NCBI GenBank assembly: GCA_965205595.1
Contig: CBDBHI010000087.1
Location: 3,285 to 67,284, forward strand
Source: CATQHP01 sp965205595
Lineage (GTDB): Bacteria; Acidobacteriota; Terriglobia; Bryobacterales; UBA6623
Direction of reading: 5' to 3'
DNA length: 64,000 bases
A program made the translations under genes and the position numbers. The notes below the pieces were generated by a model. The model saw only the letters and a program-made list of their open reading frames with translations. It did no database searches and had not been told where the DNA came from. Within the stretch, counting starts at the first letter, position 1, and each line of letters starts with the position of its first letter. Positions 8,281 through 16,452 of this stretch are shown here, piece by piece.

Positions 8281-9251
8281 GATTACTGATTTTCGACCGA
8301 GCGCGTTGCGCTACGCCGTGGCTCTTAACACTTTCGCTCTTCTTAGCCCTTGGCCTCTCCGCGGCCGCAGCTCCACCCGCGGAGCACCGACATCTGGCTA
8401 TCGCAGTCCTCGATTTCGAGCCCGAGAGCAAAGATCTTGCGAAGACTGCGAGGCAGGTGACGGAACTCCTGATCTCCGGGGTCTCGAGTCGCCCGAACTT
8501 GATTCTCGTGGAGCGCCAGCGACTGGGCGAAGTACTCAGTGAACTCGAGCTAGGCATCTCGGGCACCGTGCAACCCGATACGGCGGCGAAGATCGGTGGC
8601 CTGATTGGCGCCAAGGCCCTCGTCACGGGATCGGTATTCTCCTCGGGTGATGACTTAGTTGCCATTGCGCGCATCATCGGAACAGAGACGGGCCGGGTCT
8701 ATGCGGAAAGCGTAACCCTAGCGGCCGACGAGCCGGCCCACCGATTCGCGGAGATTCTAGCCGAAAAGCTGTCCTCGCGACTGAGTCGCTCTAAGGACAG
8801 TTTGTTCGCCCCTCCCCCGACGAGCGAAGATCGCATGCGGCGTCTCGCTCGGTTAGCGCGGGGAAAGACGCTCCCCTCCCTGTCTGTCTCGATCCCGGAG
8901 CGCCATTCCGGTCGTGCCGCGATAGACCCGGCAGCCGAAACCGAGATCTCGCGTGTGCTTAGGTCGCTCGGCTTCACGCTACTCGATCCGAACTCCAACG
9001 CCCGTCCGGATATCCGGGTCACCGGAGAGGCGTTCAGCGAAGTGGGCTCCCGGCGGGGAAATCTGGTCTCGGCGAGCGGGCGTGTCGAGATAAAAGCAGT
9101 GGACCGCAAAACCCATGCTGTAGTTGCGGTGGATCGACAGACCGAGGTTGCCGTGGACCTGTCAGGAGAGATGGCCGGCAAAAAGGCGCTGCAACAGGCC
9201 TCGGCAAACCTCTCCGAGCGACTGGTGCTCGCGTTGCTGAAGGGTCGCTAA
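8277..9251 (+). CDS. Exported CsgG/FlgO-like protein
   Basis: A 324-aa protein with a Sec leader (LLTLSLFLALGLSAAAA) and a clear CsgG/FlgO-type domain: LAIAVLDFEPESKDLAKTA, LILVERQRLGEVLSELELG, then IGALVTGSVF-like sequence (IGAKALVTGSVFSSGDDLVA). A second, smaller domain follows at about 210-320 (RVLRSLGFTLLDPNSNARPD, ASGRVEIKAVDRKTHAVVAV), resembling the LpoB/CsgG half-barrel again. This is the last gene of the operon. It is the best match to the curli-export family of the set. No CsgA-like substrate gene is seen nearby. Confidence 0.75.
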   Translation: MRLLIFDRARCATPWLLTLSLFLALGLSAAAAPPAEHRHLAIAVLDFEPESKDLAKTARQVTELLISGVSSRPNLILVERQRLGEVLSELELGISGTVQPDTAAKIGGLIGAKALVTGSVFSSGDDLVAIARIIGTETGRVYAESVTLAADEPAHRFAEILAEKLSSRLSRSKDSLFAPPPTSEDRMRRLARLARGKTLPSLSVSIPERHSGRAAIDPAAETEISRVLRSLGFTLLDPNSNARPDIRVTGEAFSEVGSRRGNLVSASGRVEIKAVDRKTHAVVAVDRQTEVAVDLSGEMAGKKALQQASANLSERLVLALLKGR

Positions 9252-9479
9252 TCCAATCGATCGGTCCCACGGCGCTTGGGCTCGGCCGCTAGATCCCCTG
9301 TAACGGCGTAGCGAGATTTAAGCACGCCTCAGGGAGCATTCTGCTCGTTGCGGACCGCTAGCTCCAGCTAGATTCGGCAAGTCCACACGACAACCCGGAA
9401 CGGTGCCGCTCTGTCTTTCAGTTCACCTGTCGGGAGCGATCAAGCATGCTTGTCGCTCCCACCGGACTAGCATAAGAGC

Positions 9480-10274
9480 GTGGGCCATACGCCTAACGTC
9501 GATCACCGAGCCGGTCGTTCCTTCGACCCGGGCGGAGTCTTCTGGCAGGTCAACCGTGAAATGTTAGTGGCGCTGGCGGGCACACGCGCCGTGCTGCTCG
9601 AAATCGCCCACCCGCTGGTCGCCGAGGGAGTCGCCAAGCACAGTGGCTTTCGTCGGAATCGTTTCGGTCGCCTGTTGCGGACGCTACGCCTGATGATCGC
9701 CTGCAGTTTTGGCAGCCAACGACAGGTTGCGAGAGAGCTTCGTCGTATGAAAGGGAAACACGAGCCTGTGGCCGGCCGACTCGAACATCCGAAGGCCCTA
9801 CGGCTCCGGGGAGCCAAGTACAGCGCAGCCCATCCGCGCCTGCGGCTCTGGGTCTGGGCAACTCTGATCGATTCCACGCTGCAAAGCTACCAAACACTCA
9901 TTCGCCCTCTGTCTGAGGAGGAGCGAGCCGCCTACTACTTCGACTCGCGGACTCTTGCGGAACTCTTTGACATTCCAGCGTCCATTGTTCCAACGGACTA
10001 CAGCGAATTTGAGACCTACTTCCGCAGGATGCTGTCGAGCGACGAGATCACGGTGAGTGAAACGGCGCGCGAGCAAGCGTACTGGCTTTTTGACGGGGCG
10101 GTGGTGGGCCGAGCGATCCGAGCTGCAAGCCTTGTTGGGATCAGCCTGCTTCCTGCAAGACTGCGCAAAGAGTTCGATCTCAAGTGGGACGATGGGAGCG
10201 AGCGGAGGGCGCAGAGACTCACTCTCTTCCTTGTATGTGGAATTCTAGGGAAGAGGCAAGCGAGGAGCCGGTGA
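9480..10274 (+). CDS. DUF2236 / MpaB-like oxygenase family protein
   Basis: A 264-aa product starting at GTG 9480. The N-terminus has the DUF2236 signature (GGVFWQVNREMLVALAGTRA, then LEIAHPLVAEGVAKHS). The middle has the conserved RLWVWATLIDSTLQSYQ stretch and the YYFDSRTLAELFDIP region. Members of this family (rubber oxygenase Lcp, fungal MpaB) are b-haem oxygenases with all-helical folds; most bacterial members are uncharacterised. It is probably a separate transcription unit, 228 bases after the CsgG-like operon. Confidence is good for the family and low for a substrate. Confidence 0.75.
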   Translation: MGHTPNVDHRAGRSFDPGGVFWQVNREMLVALAGTRAVLLEIAHPLVAEGVAKHSGFRRNRFGRLLRTLRLMIACSFGSQRQVARELRRMKGKHEPVAGRLEHPKALRLRGAKYSAAHPRLRLWVWATLIDSTLQSYQTLIRPLSEEERAAYYFDSRTLAELFDIPASIVPTDYSEFETYFRRMLSSDEITVSETAREQAYWLFDGAVVGRAIRAASLVGISLLPARLRKEFDLKWDDGSERRAQRLTLFLVCGILGKRQARSR

Positions 10275-10328
10275 AAACCAGCTCCTCACAGCGCGATGTT
10301 AGCTCGTGCATACTTCCAAGGGCTTCGA

Positions 10329-10706
10329 GCCCGTCCGTAAGCTGGAGCGGCAGCGCGTGCCTCGATCGAAAAACCCCGGATAGTCGCTAGGGCCATCGAG
10401 CCCGTATTTGCAAGGAAGGATGCTCCGAGTATGCATACTGATTCTACAACCGTTATCGTCGGCATCGATGGGTCCAAGGACATCGTCGATTTCTTCATTC
10501 TCAATGGAAAAAAAGAAGCAAGCGGCCGTAGGCCGCGAGCGCCAAAAGCACTCGCCAAGTTGGCCGCCAAACTCGTCCGGCACAACGCGAAACAGGTCGT
10601 CGTCATCGCCGTCGCCCGCAAACTCCTCGTCGCACTCAACGCCATGGCCCGCGACAAAAATACCTGGATTCCACAAAACGCTTGACATAGTCGCTTACGG
10701 ACGGGT
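10329..10706. mobile_element. Deletion derivative of an IS110-type element with inverted repeats
   Basis: GCCCGTCCGTAAGC (10329-10342) and GCTTACGGACGGGT (10693-10706) form a 14-base inverted repeat with one mismatch. The interior carries a fused N- and C-terminal fragment of an IS110-type transposase. It looks like a non-autonomous remnant and sits 20 bases before the start of the next glycosyltransferase gene, whose original 5' end it may have removed. Confidence 0.55.
10431..10685 (+). pseudogene. IS110-family transposase remnant (N- and C-termini fused)
   Basis: The 84-aa reading frame starts with the IS110 DEDD-domain opening (VIVGIDGSKDIVDFF) and ends with the usual C-terminal tail (VAVARKLLVALNAMARDKN). 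The roughly 250 residues between, including the catalytic DEDD residues beyond the first Asp and the Transposase_20 domain, are missing. It cannot be active. Confidence 0.8.
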
Positions 10707-10725
10707 TTGGGGCAGTTGCCGATGA

Positions 10726-12096
10726 TTGTCGTCGTTCGCGATCCTGGAACGAGTGTCTCGATCGGAACTCGCTGCCGTTGTCTTGTCGCAACCATGCGCT
10801 TCCCTGCCCTGGCGCGAAGCGGTTAGGTCGCTCGCTCAACTCGCGCTGTCGTCCGATCCCAGTGTCGCGGCGGATGCCACACGCACCATTTTTGCGGAAG
10901 TAATCGAACCCTGGTCGGATCTTTTTGATGCGGCTGACTGCGACAGATATTTGGACTTCATGGCCGAGTGTGTCTTTGTGGACGGCAGTCCGGTTGCAAC
11001 CGAGCTGGCGCGGCTGGGCTACGATTCGCCCGCGAAGTTAACTACCCGCTCACGCCAACTGCGCCATGCCGATCCACTAGATTTTCCGTGCGAAGGCGTG
11101 CGCAAAGTCCTTGTGCTTTCGCGGGTTACACTCGGTGCCGACATCGCAGTCACGAGCGTTGTGATCGAAGCCGCGAAACGCTCATTTCCACACGCTAGCG
11201 TGGAATTCGTTGGCGGGCCCAAGGGTGCGGCATTCTTTGCGGGGAGCGACCGCGTGCGACAACTGCCGGTTTCCTATTCGCGTGGAGCCTCGTTTGCCGA
11301 CCGTCTGCAAGTTTGGCTTGAGACGCGCCGTGTGATCGAGGGCTCAATCGCGGGACTGGCTCCCGGGGAGTACGTGATTCTCGATCCAGACAGTCGACTG
11401 ACTCAACTGGGCGTTCTGCCTGCCGGCGACTCCGACACAAACTGTCGGTTCTTCGAGAGCCGAAGCTTCGGCGGGCGATCTGACGAGACGATCGGACACG
11501 TCACGGCGCGCTGGTGTGGCGAGGTACTCCCTGGAATAGACCCAGACGATCTGAATCCGCGCGTTGCACTTTCGAGCGAAGATATACAACGCGGAGTGGC
11601 TCTTCGCGAGGCGCTTAGCAATCCAGTAGCCGCCGTGAGCTTGGGAGTCGGCGGCAGAGAGTCAAAACGGCTTTCGGGAGCATTTGAGGACGAACTTCTC
11701 GAAACGTTGAGACGCTCGGGGTATGACATCGTGCTCGACTACGGCGCGGGAGACGCTGAGAAGCTTCGCGTCGAGCAGCGCATCGAGCGCTTTCAGGGAA
11801 CGACGGGGGAGCTCAGCGACGCGCCCGCGCAGCTTGTCACTTGGCAGGGCAGTCTCGCTGCGTTTGGCGGATTGATTGCCGCCAGTGATTGCTACGTGGG
11901 CTACGATTCCGCTTCGTCTCACCTTGCGGCCGCCTTGGCCGTACCAGTGGTAGAGGTGTTTGCCGGCGCGGCCTCGGAACGCATGAGGCAACGCTGGACG
12001 CCGAGCGGGCCGGCGCATGTGAAAATGATTCCCGTCGAGCCTGAAACGTCGGAGACGGCGGTTCTAGCGGCAGTCGCGAAGGCAATCGCTAGATGA
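10726..12096 (+). CDS. GT9-like (heptosyltransferase-type) glycosyltransferase
   Basis: A 456-aa reading frame. The start at TTG 10726 is uncertain because an IS remnant ends 20 bases upstream. The central and C-terminal parts resemble family 9 glycosyltransferases (ADP-heptose:LPS type). An N-terminal Rossmann half begins at VRKVLVLSRVTLGADIAVTS. The nucleotide-sugar half contains VAAVSLGVGGRESKRLSG and the conserved ending SDCYVGYDSASSHLAAALAV followed by VPVVEVFAG. The first 110 residues are helical and unassigned. It overlaps the next glycosyltransferase by ATGA. The likely role is surface polysaccharide or LPS core assembly in the cytoplasm. Confidence 0.7.
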   Translation: MSSFAILERVSRSELAAVVLSQPCASLPWREAVRSLAQLALSSDPSVAADATRTIFAEVIEPWSDLFDAADCDRYLDFMAECVFVDGSPVATELARLGYDSPAKLTTRSRQLRHADPLDFPCEGVRKVLVLSRVTLGADIAVTSVVIEAAKRSFPHASVEFVGGPKGAAFFAGSDRVRQLPVSYSRGASFADRLQVWLETRRVIEGSIAGLAPGEYVILDPDSRLTQLGVLPAGDSDTNCRFFESRSFGGRSDETIGHVTARWCGEVLPGIDPDDLNPRVALSSEDIQRGVALREALSNPVAAVSLGVGGRESKRLSGAFEDELLETLRRSGYDIVLDYGAGDAEKLRVEQRIERFQGTTGELSDAPAQLVTWQGSLAAFGGLIAASDCYVGYDSASSHLAAALAVPVVEVFAGAASERMRQRWTPSGPAHVKMIPVEPETSETAVLAAVAKAIAR

Positions 12097-12937
12097 TCGG
12101 CATCGACGCCGGCCATAGCTTCGACCGGCCGCCTACAGGAGTGTCGGTCTATTGTCGGAAGTTGATAGACGCTATTACGGCCCATCGCCGCGACGAACGG
12201 TATCGGCTGTTCTATCGCAGCAATCGCTACTTTCGATCGTTCGGCGAGCGGCTGCCGATGAATTGCTCGCGGGCCCTGCTCGAGGAGTTTGCGCTTGGCA
12301 TCACGGGCTCCGGCCTGCAAGTGTTTCACGGGCTGAATCAGAGACTTCCGAGAGGCCTATCGTGCCCGAAGGTGGCGACATTTCACGACTTATTCGTGAT
12401 GACGAGCGAGTACTCGACGCCCGAGTTTCGTCAGCGCTTCACAAGGCTTGCGCAAGAAACCGCCGAGCGAGCGGACCAGGTGATCGCGGTTTCCCAATTC
12501 ACAGCTCAGCAGGTGGTCGACCTGCTCGGAGTTCCCAGCGAGCGAGTTACGGCAATTCATCACGGTGTTGACCCTATTGCTAAACCTTCTCAGCAGCGGA
12601 TGGACGAACTGCTGTTACGCCTGGGCATCGCTCGGCCGTTCTTCCTGGGCGTTGGGGCGATTCAGATGCGAAAGAATTTCATCCGCATCATCGAAGCGTT
12701 CGAAGCGGTCGGAGCCGACCTCGATTTGGTATTAGCCGGTCCCGACGGGTTTGGCTGCGATGAAATCGACCGCCGCATCGAGGCTAGCCCGCTGAAGCGT
12801 CGTATTCATCGAACCGGATTTGTTACCGCTGAGACTCGGGCGGCCCTCTATGGGCGGGCACGGGCGCTGCTCTTCCCTTCCCTCGACGAGGGTTTCGGGC
12901 TACCGGTGCTAGAGGCTTTTTCCTGCGGACTGCCAGG
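12093..12937 (+). pseudogene. GT4 glycosyltransferase, 3' part lost
   Basis: This gene is coupled to the previous one (ATGA overlap). The sequence is a family 4 glycosyltransferase: MIGIDAGHSFDRPPTGVSVY at the N-terminus, VATFHDLFVM, the acceptor-side AERADQVIAVSQFTAQQVV, then PFFLGVGAIQMRKNF and the donor-binding LLFPSLDEGFGLPVLEAFSCG (shown in parts). The E-x7-E motif is present (DEGFGLPVLEAF), but coding stops at LP. A purine-rich repeat and a group II intron follow. The last 60-90 residues typical of GT4 proteins were not found on the other side of the elements. The frame runs on into meaningless repeat sequence to 13082. Confidence 0.8.
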
Positions 12938-13009
12938 GAGCAAGGGGAGCAAGGGAGCAAGGGGGGGAGCAAAGGGGGGGAGCAAAAGGGGGGAGCAAGG
13001 GGACGGAGC
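12938..13009 (+). repeat. Purine-rich tandem repeat (GGGAGCAA-type)
   Basis: About 72 bases of imperfect repeats of GGGGAGCAA with variable G runs, lying exactly between the end of the glycosyltransferase homology and the 5' end of the group II intron. Both strands are strongly biased (purines on plus). It could be slippage-expanded sequence at the insertion point or part of the 5' exon. The G runs could form a G-quadruplex. Confidence 0.7.
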
Positions 13010-13410
13010 GTGCGCCGGGATAAACCGGCGGGAAGGAGCGGATGCAAGAGCCGCACAGGAAAGGCATAGCGAGCCATCCTGACCTCGAGTCATGCGTGGA
13101 CGGCGGTGACACCGTTGGCGAAGCGTTGACTTCGGGCACGGACGGGCTGGGTATTGAGCCGTGAAAGAACTCGTTTTGGGCGCCGACGCAATGCTTTGAT
13201 GCGGAAGGCTACACCGACGCAGACGTCATCGCAAGTCTGCGGAGGGCGCGGCGCGGTCGGTAGACCCCAGGCACGTCCGGAACCTTTCCGCACGAGAACC
13301 GGGCGGCCTCGTTTGGCCTCCGCCGCGAAACCGGCGGGCCGGTGGGAGAAGGCTATGGCCGCACGTCCCACGCGTACGCCGGCGAGGAGTCGGACGAGGC
13401 GATCGTACTG

Positions 13411-14850
13411 ATGAAGCAAGCGAACAAAGATGGGCCAACATCGGCGGAGGCTGTGGAGGGAAGCGCGTCGACCGAGGAGAACGCGAGACAGTCGAACACG
13501 CACCGGACGCCGAGTCGGGAAAGCGTGTCCAAGCGGCTGCATCGCGTGCGTCAAAGAGCAAAGGAGAAAGGAGATGAAAAGTTCACCGCTTTACTTCATC
13601 ATTTGACTGTTAATCTGCTGCGGGCAAGCTACTACGCGCTCAAGCGTACAGCCGCGCCGGGAGTGGACGGCATCAAGTGGGAAGAGTATGAGGACGGCCA
13701 TGAAGATCGACTTAACGATCTTCATGGCCGGATACACCGCGGCGCATATCGCGCGCAGCCATCGAAGAGAGTCTACATTCCGAAAGCCGACCGCCGGCAA
13801 CGTCCGTTGGGGATTGCCGCATTAGAGGACAAAATCGTCCAACAGGCGGTGATCACGATTCTAAATCAGATTTATGAGGAAGACTTTCGGGGCTTTTCGT
13901 ATGGTTTTCGACCGGGACGGCAGGCGCATCACGCGCTAGATGCGGTCACGGTTGGATTGACGCGGAAGAAGGTGAACTGGGTGCTCGACGCCGACATTCG
14001 TGGGTTCTTTGATCCCATCGATCACGAATGGATGGTGAAGTTTCTTGAGCACCACAGCGGAGACCGCCGCGTCCTACGGCTGCTACAAAAGTGGCTGAAG
14101 GCCGGGGTATCCGAGCAAGGGGAGTGGACGGAGACGACGGTGGGGACTCCGCAAGGGGCGGTGATTTCACCGCTTCTAGCGAATATCTATCTACACTATG
14201 TTTTCGATTTGTGGGTGGAAGCCTGGCGCAGAAAGTGCGCGAAGGGCGACGTCATCGTCGTCCGGTATGCGGACGATTTCGTGTTGGGCTTTGAGCGACG
14301 AGCCGAGGCGGAGCAGTTTCTCGAAGCATTGCGAGAGCGATTTGCGAAGTTTGGATTGGAGTTACATCCGGAAAAGACGCGACTCATTGAGTTCGGGCGA
14401 TTTGCTGACTCGAACCGGCGAGAGCGTGGGAAAGGGAAGCCGGAGACCTTTGACTTCTTGGGGTTCACGCACATTTGCGGGAAGACTGCGAAGACGGGCA
14501 AGTTCACGGTACGGCGTAAGACGGTGGGCAAGCGATTGGCGAAGAAGCTGCGGGAAGTGAAGCAGCAACTGCGTCAGCGCATGCACGCGCGGATTGCGGA
14601 GACCGGGGAATGGCTAAAGAGGGTGGTCCAGGGTTATTTCAACTACCATGCGATCCCGGGGAATCGGCGCAGCCTGTGCACGTTTCGCAGCGCGGTTGCG
14701 CGTTACTGGCGGCGGGTCTTGGCCCGCCGTAGCCAAGTCACGAAGATGCAGTGGCGACGCATGCGGCGACTGATTCGGAAGTACATACCCACAGCGCGAA
14801 ACTTGCATCCCTATCCAGACTTTCGCTTTGACGCCCTGCATCCGAGCTAG
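13411..14850 (+). CDS. ltrA: Group II intron reverse transcriptase/maturase
   Basis: About 479 aa from the ATG at 13411; an upstream in-frame ATG at 13342 is less likely because it would lie in intron RNA structure. RT blocks are visible in order: APGVDGIKWEEYEDG, VYIPKADRRQRPLGI, SYGFRPGRQAHHALDAV, DADIRGFFDPIDH, GTPQGAVISPLLANIYLHYV and the catalytic VVRYADDFVLGF (YADD). A maturase (X) domain follows with LKRVVQGYFNYHAIPGN. No HNH endonuclease domain is visible at the C-terminus. The enzyme reverse-transcribes and helps splice its own intron. The frame is intact, although the ribozyme 3' domains are separated from it by an IS. Confidence 0.9.
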   Translation: MKQANKDGPTSAEAVEGSASTEENARQSNTHRTPSRESVSKRLHRVRQRAKEKGDEKFTALLHHLTVNLLRASYYALKRTAAPGVDGIKWEEYEDGHEDRLNDLHGRIHRGAYRAQPSKRVYIPKADRRQRPLGIAALEDKIVQQAVITILNQIYEEDFRGFSYGFRPGRQAHHALDAVTVGLTRKKVNWVLDADIRGFFDPIDHEWMVKFLEHHSGDRRVLRLLQKWLKAGVSEQGEWTETTVGTPQGAVISPLLANIYLHYVFDLWVEAWRRKCAKGDVIVVRYADDFVLGFERRAEAEQFLEALRERFAKFGLELHPEKTRLIEFGRFADSNRRERGKGKPETFDFLGFTHICGKTAKTGKFTVRRKTVGKRLAKKLREVKQQLRQRMHARIAETGEWLKRVVQGYFNYHAIPGNRRSLCTFRSAVARYWRRVLARRSQVTKMQWRRMRRLIRKYIPTARNLHPYPDFRFDALHPS

Positions 14851-14959
14851 GAGATGAAATGAGGAGGCCCGTCAGGGGAGTGAGTTAAGCTCCCCGCAAA
14901 GGGCGTCGCCGCAGGGCGGCGATCCTGGATTGTTGTAAGGACAAAAGGAGAGACGAGCC

Positions 14960-16084
14960 ATGAAGAAACAGAGCAAGACCCTGGTAGTGAGATCGAAACA
15001 AGAGATGATCGAGCGCGGTATGAATGCCGTAGCCGGGCTCGACTTGGGCGACAAGCACAGTGTTGTGACGGTGATGGACCTCGACGGCGAGATCGTGGAG
15101 CGCAAAAAGATTGCGACTAGCTTGGCCGGGTTCGAACGTTATTTCCAAGCCTGGGTCCAGATGCGAGTGGTGTTTGAAGCCGGCACTCACGCCAACTGGA
15201 CCTACCGCTTGCTCGAGCGCTTGGGACACGCGCCGTTGATGGCCGACACGCGCCGTCTGGCGCTGATCACACAATCGCTGTCGAAGGACGACCGCAAAGA
15301 CTCCGAGCGATTGGCGGAGTTGGGACTGCGGATGCCTGAGATGTTGCATGCGGTCGAGCCGTGCTCGTTGGAAACCCAGAACGATCGCGCGGTATGGAAG
15401 GCCCGCGAGGCGCTGGTGGAAGTACGCACGAAGCTGATCAACAACATACGCGGCACGCTGAAGAGTTTCGGGCGGCGGCTGCCGGCTTTGACTTCCCCCG
15501 CGTTTGCCAAGAAAGCGGGTCCGCTGCTGCCGGTTGAGTTGCGAGACGTGCTGCATCCCCTGCTGCTGCTGATCCAGCATGCCACGGACGAGATCCGCCG
15601 CTATGACAAGCGAATCGAAGAGCTTGCAAACAAGAAGTACCCACAAACGAAGCGGATGCGCTCGGCCAATGGTGTGGGCGTGATCACCTCGCCGGCCTTC
15701 GTGCTGAATCTGGATAACGACCCGAATCGACTACGGCACAGCCGGGACGCCGGCGCGCGAGTCGGACTGCGACCGAAGCGACGCGATTCGGGGGAGCGTT
15801 CACCCGAGCTGGGCATCACCAAGACGGGGGATCCGATGATGCGGCGACTACTGGTGCAATGCGCCCAGCACATCTTGGGTCATCGTGGAAAGGATTCGGC
15901 GCTGCGACGTTGGGGTTTAGGGTTAGCGGCTCGTGGTGGGACCAAGAGCGCCAAGCGCAAGGCGGTGGTGGCGGTGGCGCGCAAGCTGGCGGTGCTGCTG
16001 CACGTGTTGTGGCAACGCGACGTGGACTTCGACCCGTTCTACGGCGTTGACGATGTTCCCGAAGCCGTGCCACAAGCAGCATAG
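14960..16084 (+). CDS. IS110-family transposase (DEDD recombinase)
   Basis: A 374-aa protein with the two expected domains. The N-terminal RuvC-like DEDD domain shows AGLDLGDKHSVVTV (first Asp), VVFEAGTHANWTYRLL (Glu) and SKDDRKDSERLAELGL (Asp pair). The C-terminal Transposase_20 domain carries the region around the catalytic serine, GLRPKRRDSGERSPELGITK, then DPMMRRLLVQCAQHIL. A ribosome-binding site (AAAGGAG) lies 11 bases upstream. Members of this family are guided by an RNA from the element's own non-coding end. The frame is intact. Confidence 0.93.
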   Translation: MKKQSKTLVVRSKQEMIERGMNAVAGLDLGDKHSVVTVMDLDGEIVERKKIATSLAGFERYFQAWVQMRVVFEAGTHANWTYRLLERLGHAPLMADTRRLALITQSLSKDDRKDSERLAELGLRMPEMLHAVEPCSLETQNDRAVWKAREALVEVRTKLINNIRGTLKSFGRRLPALTSPAFAKKAGPLLPVELRDVLHPLLLLIQHATDEIRRYDKRIEELANKKYPQTKRMRSANGVGVITSPAFVLNLDNDPNRLRHSRDAGARVGLRPKRRDSGERSPELGITKTGDPMMRRLLVQCAQHILGHRGKDSALRRWGLGLAARGGTKSAKRKAVVAVARKLAVLLHVLWQRDVDFDPFYGVDDVPEAVPQAA

Positions 16085-16375
16085 CTCGACTGCACGACTT
16101 GATTCGAGCGTGATGGATTGAAGGCAACGGAGACGAGACGAGCAACAGCGGCAGGAAATGTCTGACAACGAGTTCACGGTGACTGCGGGCATACGGCCGG
16201 CCCTCGAGGCCGTCGATGGAGCGGGCAGCACCGTCCAGAACCGAACTTCATAGAGCACCGCATCGAAGAACCGATGCCACTGAGAGTGCGGATGGAAGCC
16301 CGGTCGGACTATTTTCCAAGAAGCTGAAGCTTATTGAGACTCTTTTGCCCTTGACAAAGCGAACCTCCTCATGGA
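16085..16375 (+). ncRNA. Candidate bridge-RNA region of the IS110/IS1111 element
   Basis: About 290 bases of non-coding sequence between the transposase stop and the element's right end. In IS1111-group elements the bridge RNA, which pairs with target and donor DNA, is encoded on the 3' side of the transposase. The region is long enough and contains several inverted pairs. A TTGACA at 16351-16356 close to the end could give a promoter across the circular junction. The location is inferred from family layout; no loops matching the target were demonstrated. Confidence 0.4.
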
Positions 16376-16440
16376 AGCCGTATGAGTTGAAGCTCACGTA
16401 CGGATCTGTGCGGGGGGCGTTGGGCGACCGACGTCCCTAC
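16376..16440 (+). ncRNA. Group II intron domains V and VI
   Basis: Domain V: AGCCGTATGAG (16376-16386) pairs back with the segment around CTCACGTACGGATCT, separated by the GTTGAAG region. This is the typical catalytic hairpin. Domain VI: GGGCG pairs with CGTCCC across a short loop, with a candidate bulged branch-point A near the 3' end, which finishes CCCTAC. The domain V 5' strand begins at the IS110 junction, so its first bases were separated from the rest of the intron. Confidence 0.75.
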
Positions 16441-16452
16441 CGCGACCCTTCC

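Larger units (their letters stand above)
14866..16375 (+). mobile_element. IS110-family (IS1111-like) element inserted in intron domain V
   Basis: The left junction follows ATGAGGAG at about 14866 and the right junction precedes AGCCGTATGAG at about 16375. Joining the two gives a normal intron sequence running into domain V. The left end is short (about 94 bases before the transposase) and contains two hairpins (GGGGAG/CTCCCC and TCGCCG/CGGCGA). The right non-coding end is long (about 290 bases). This layout fits the IS1111 subgroup. No target duplication is expected for this family, and the exact ends are uncertain by a few bases. Confidence 0.7.
13010..16440 (+). mobile_element. Group II intron with maturase ORF, interrupted by an IS110-type element
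   Basis: The 5' end GTGCGCCGGG at 13010 matches the GUGCG consensus of bacterial group II introns and is followed by about 400 bases of structured non-coding sequence (domain I region). A reverse transcriptase/maturase ORF occupies 13411-14850. Domain V (AGCCGTATGAG ... ACGTACGGATCT) and a domain VI hairpin ending CCCTAC lie at 16376-16440. Between the ORF and domain V an IS110-type element (about 14866-16375) has inserted, probably inactivating splicing. The 3' boundary is inferred from the domain VI shape and the terminal AC. Confidence 0.75.
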
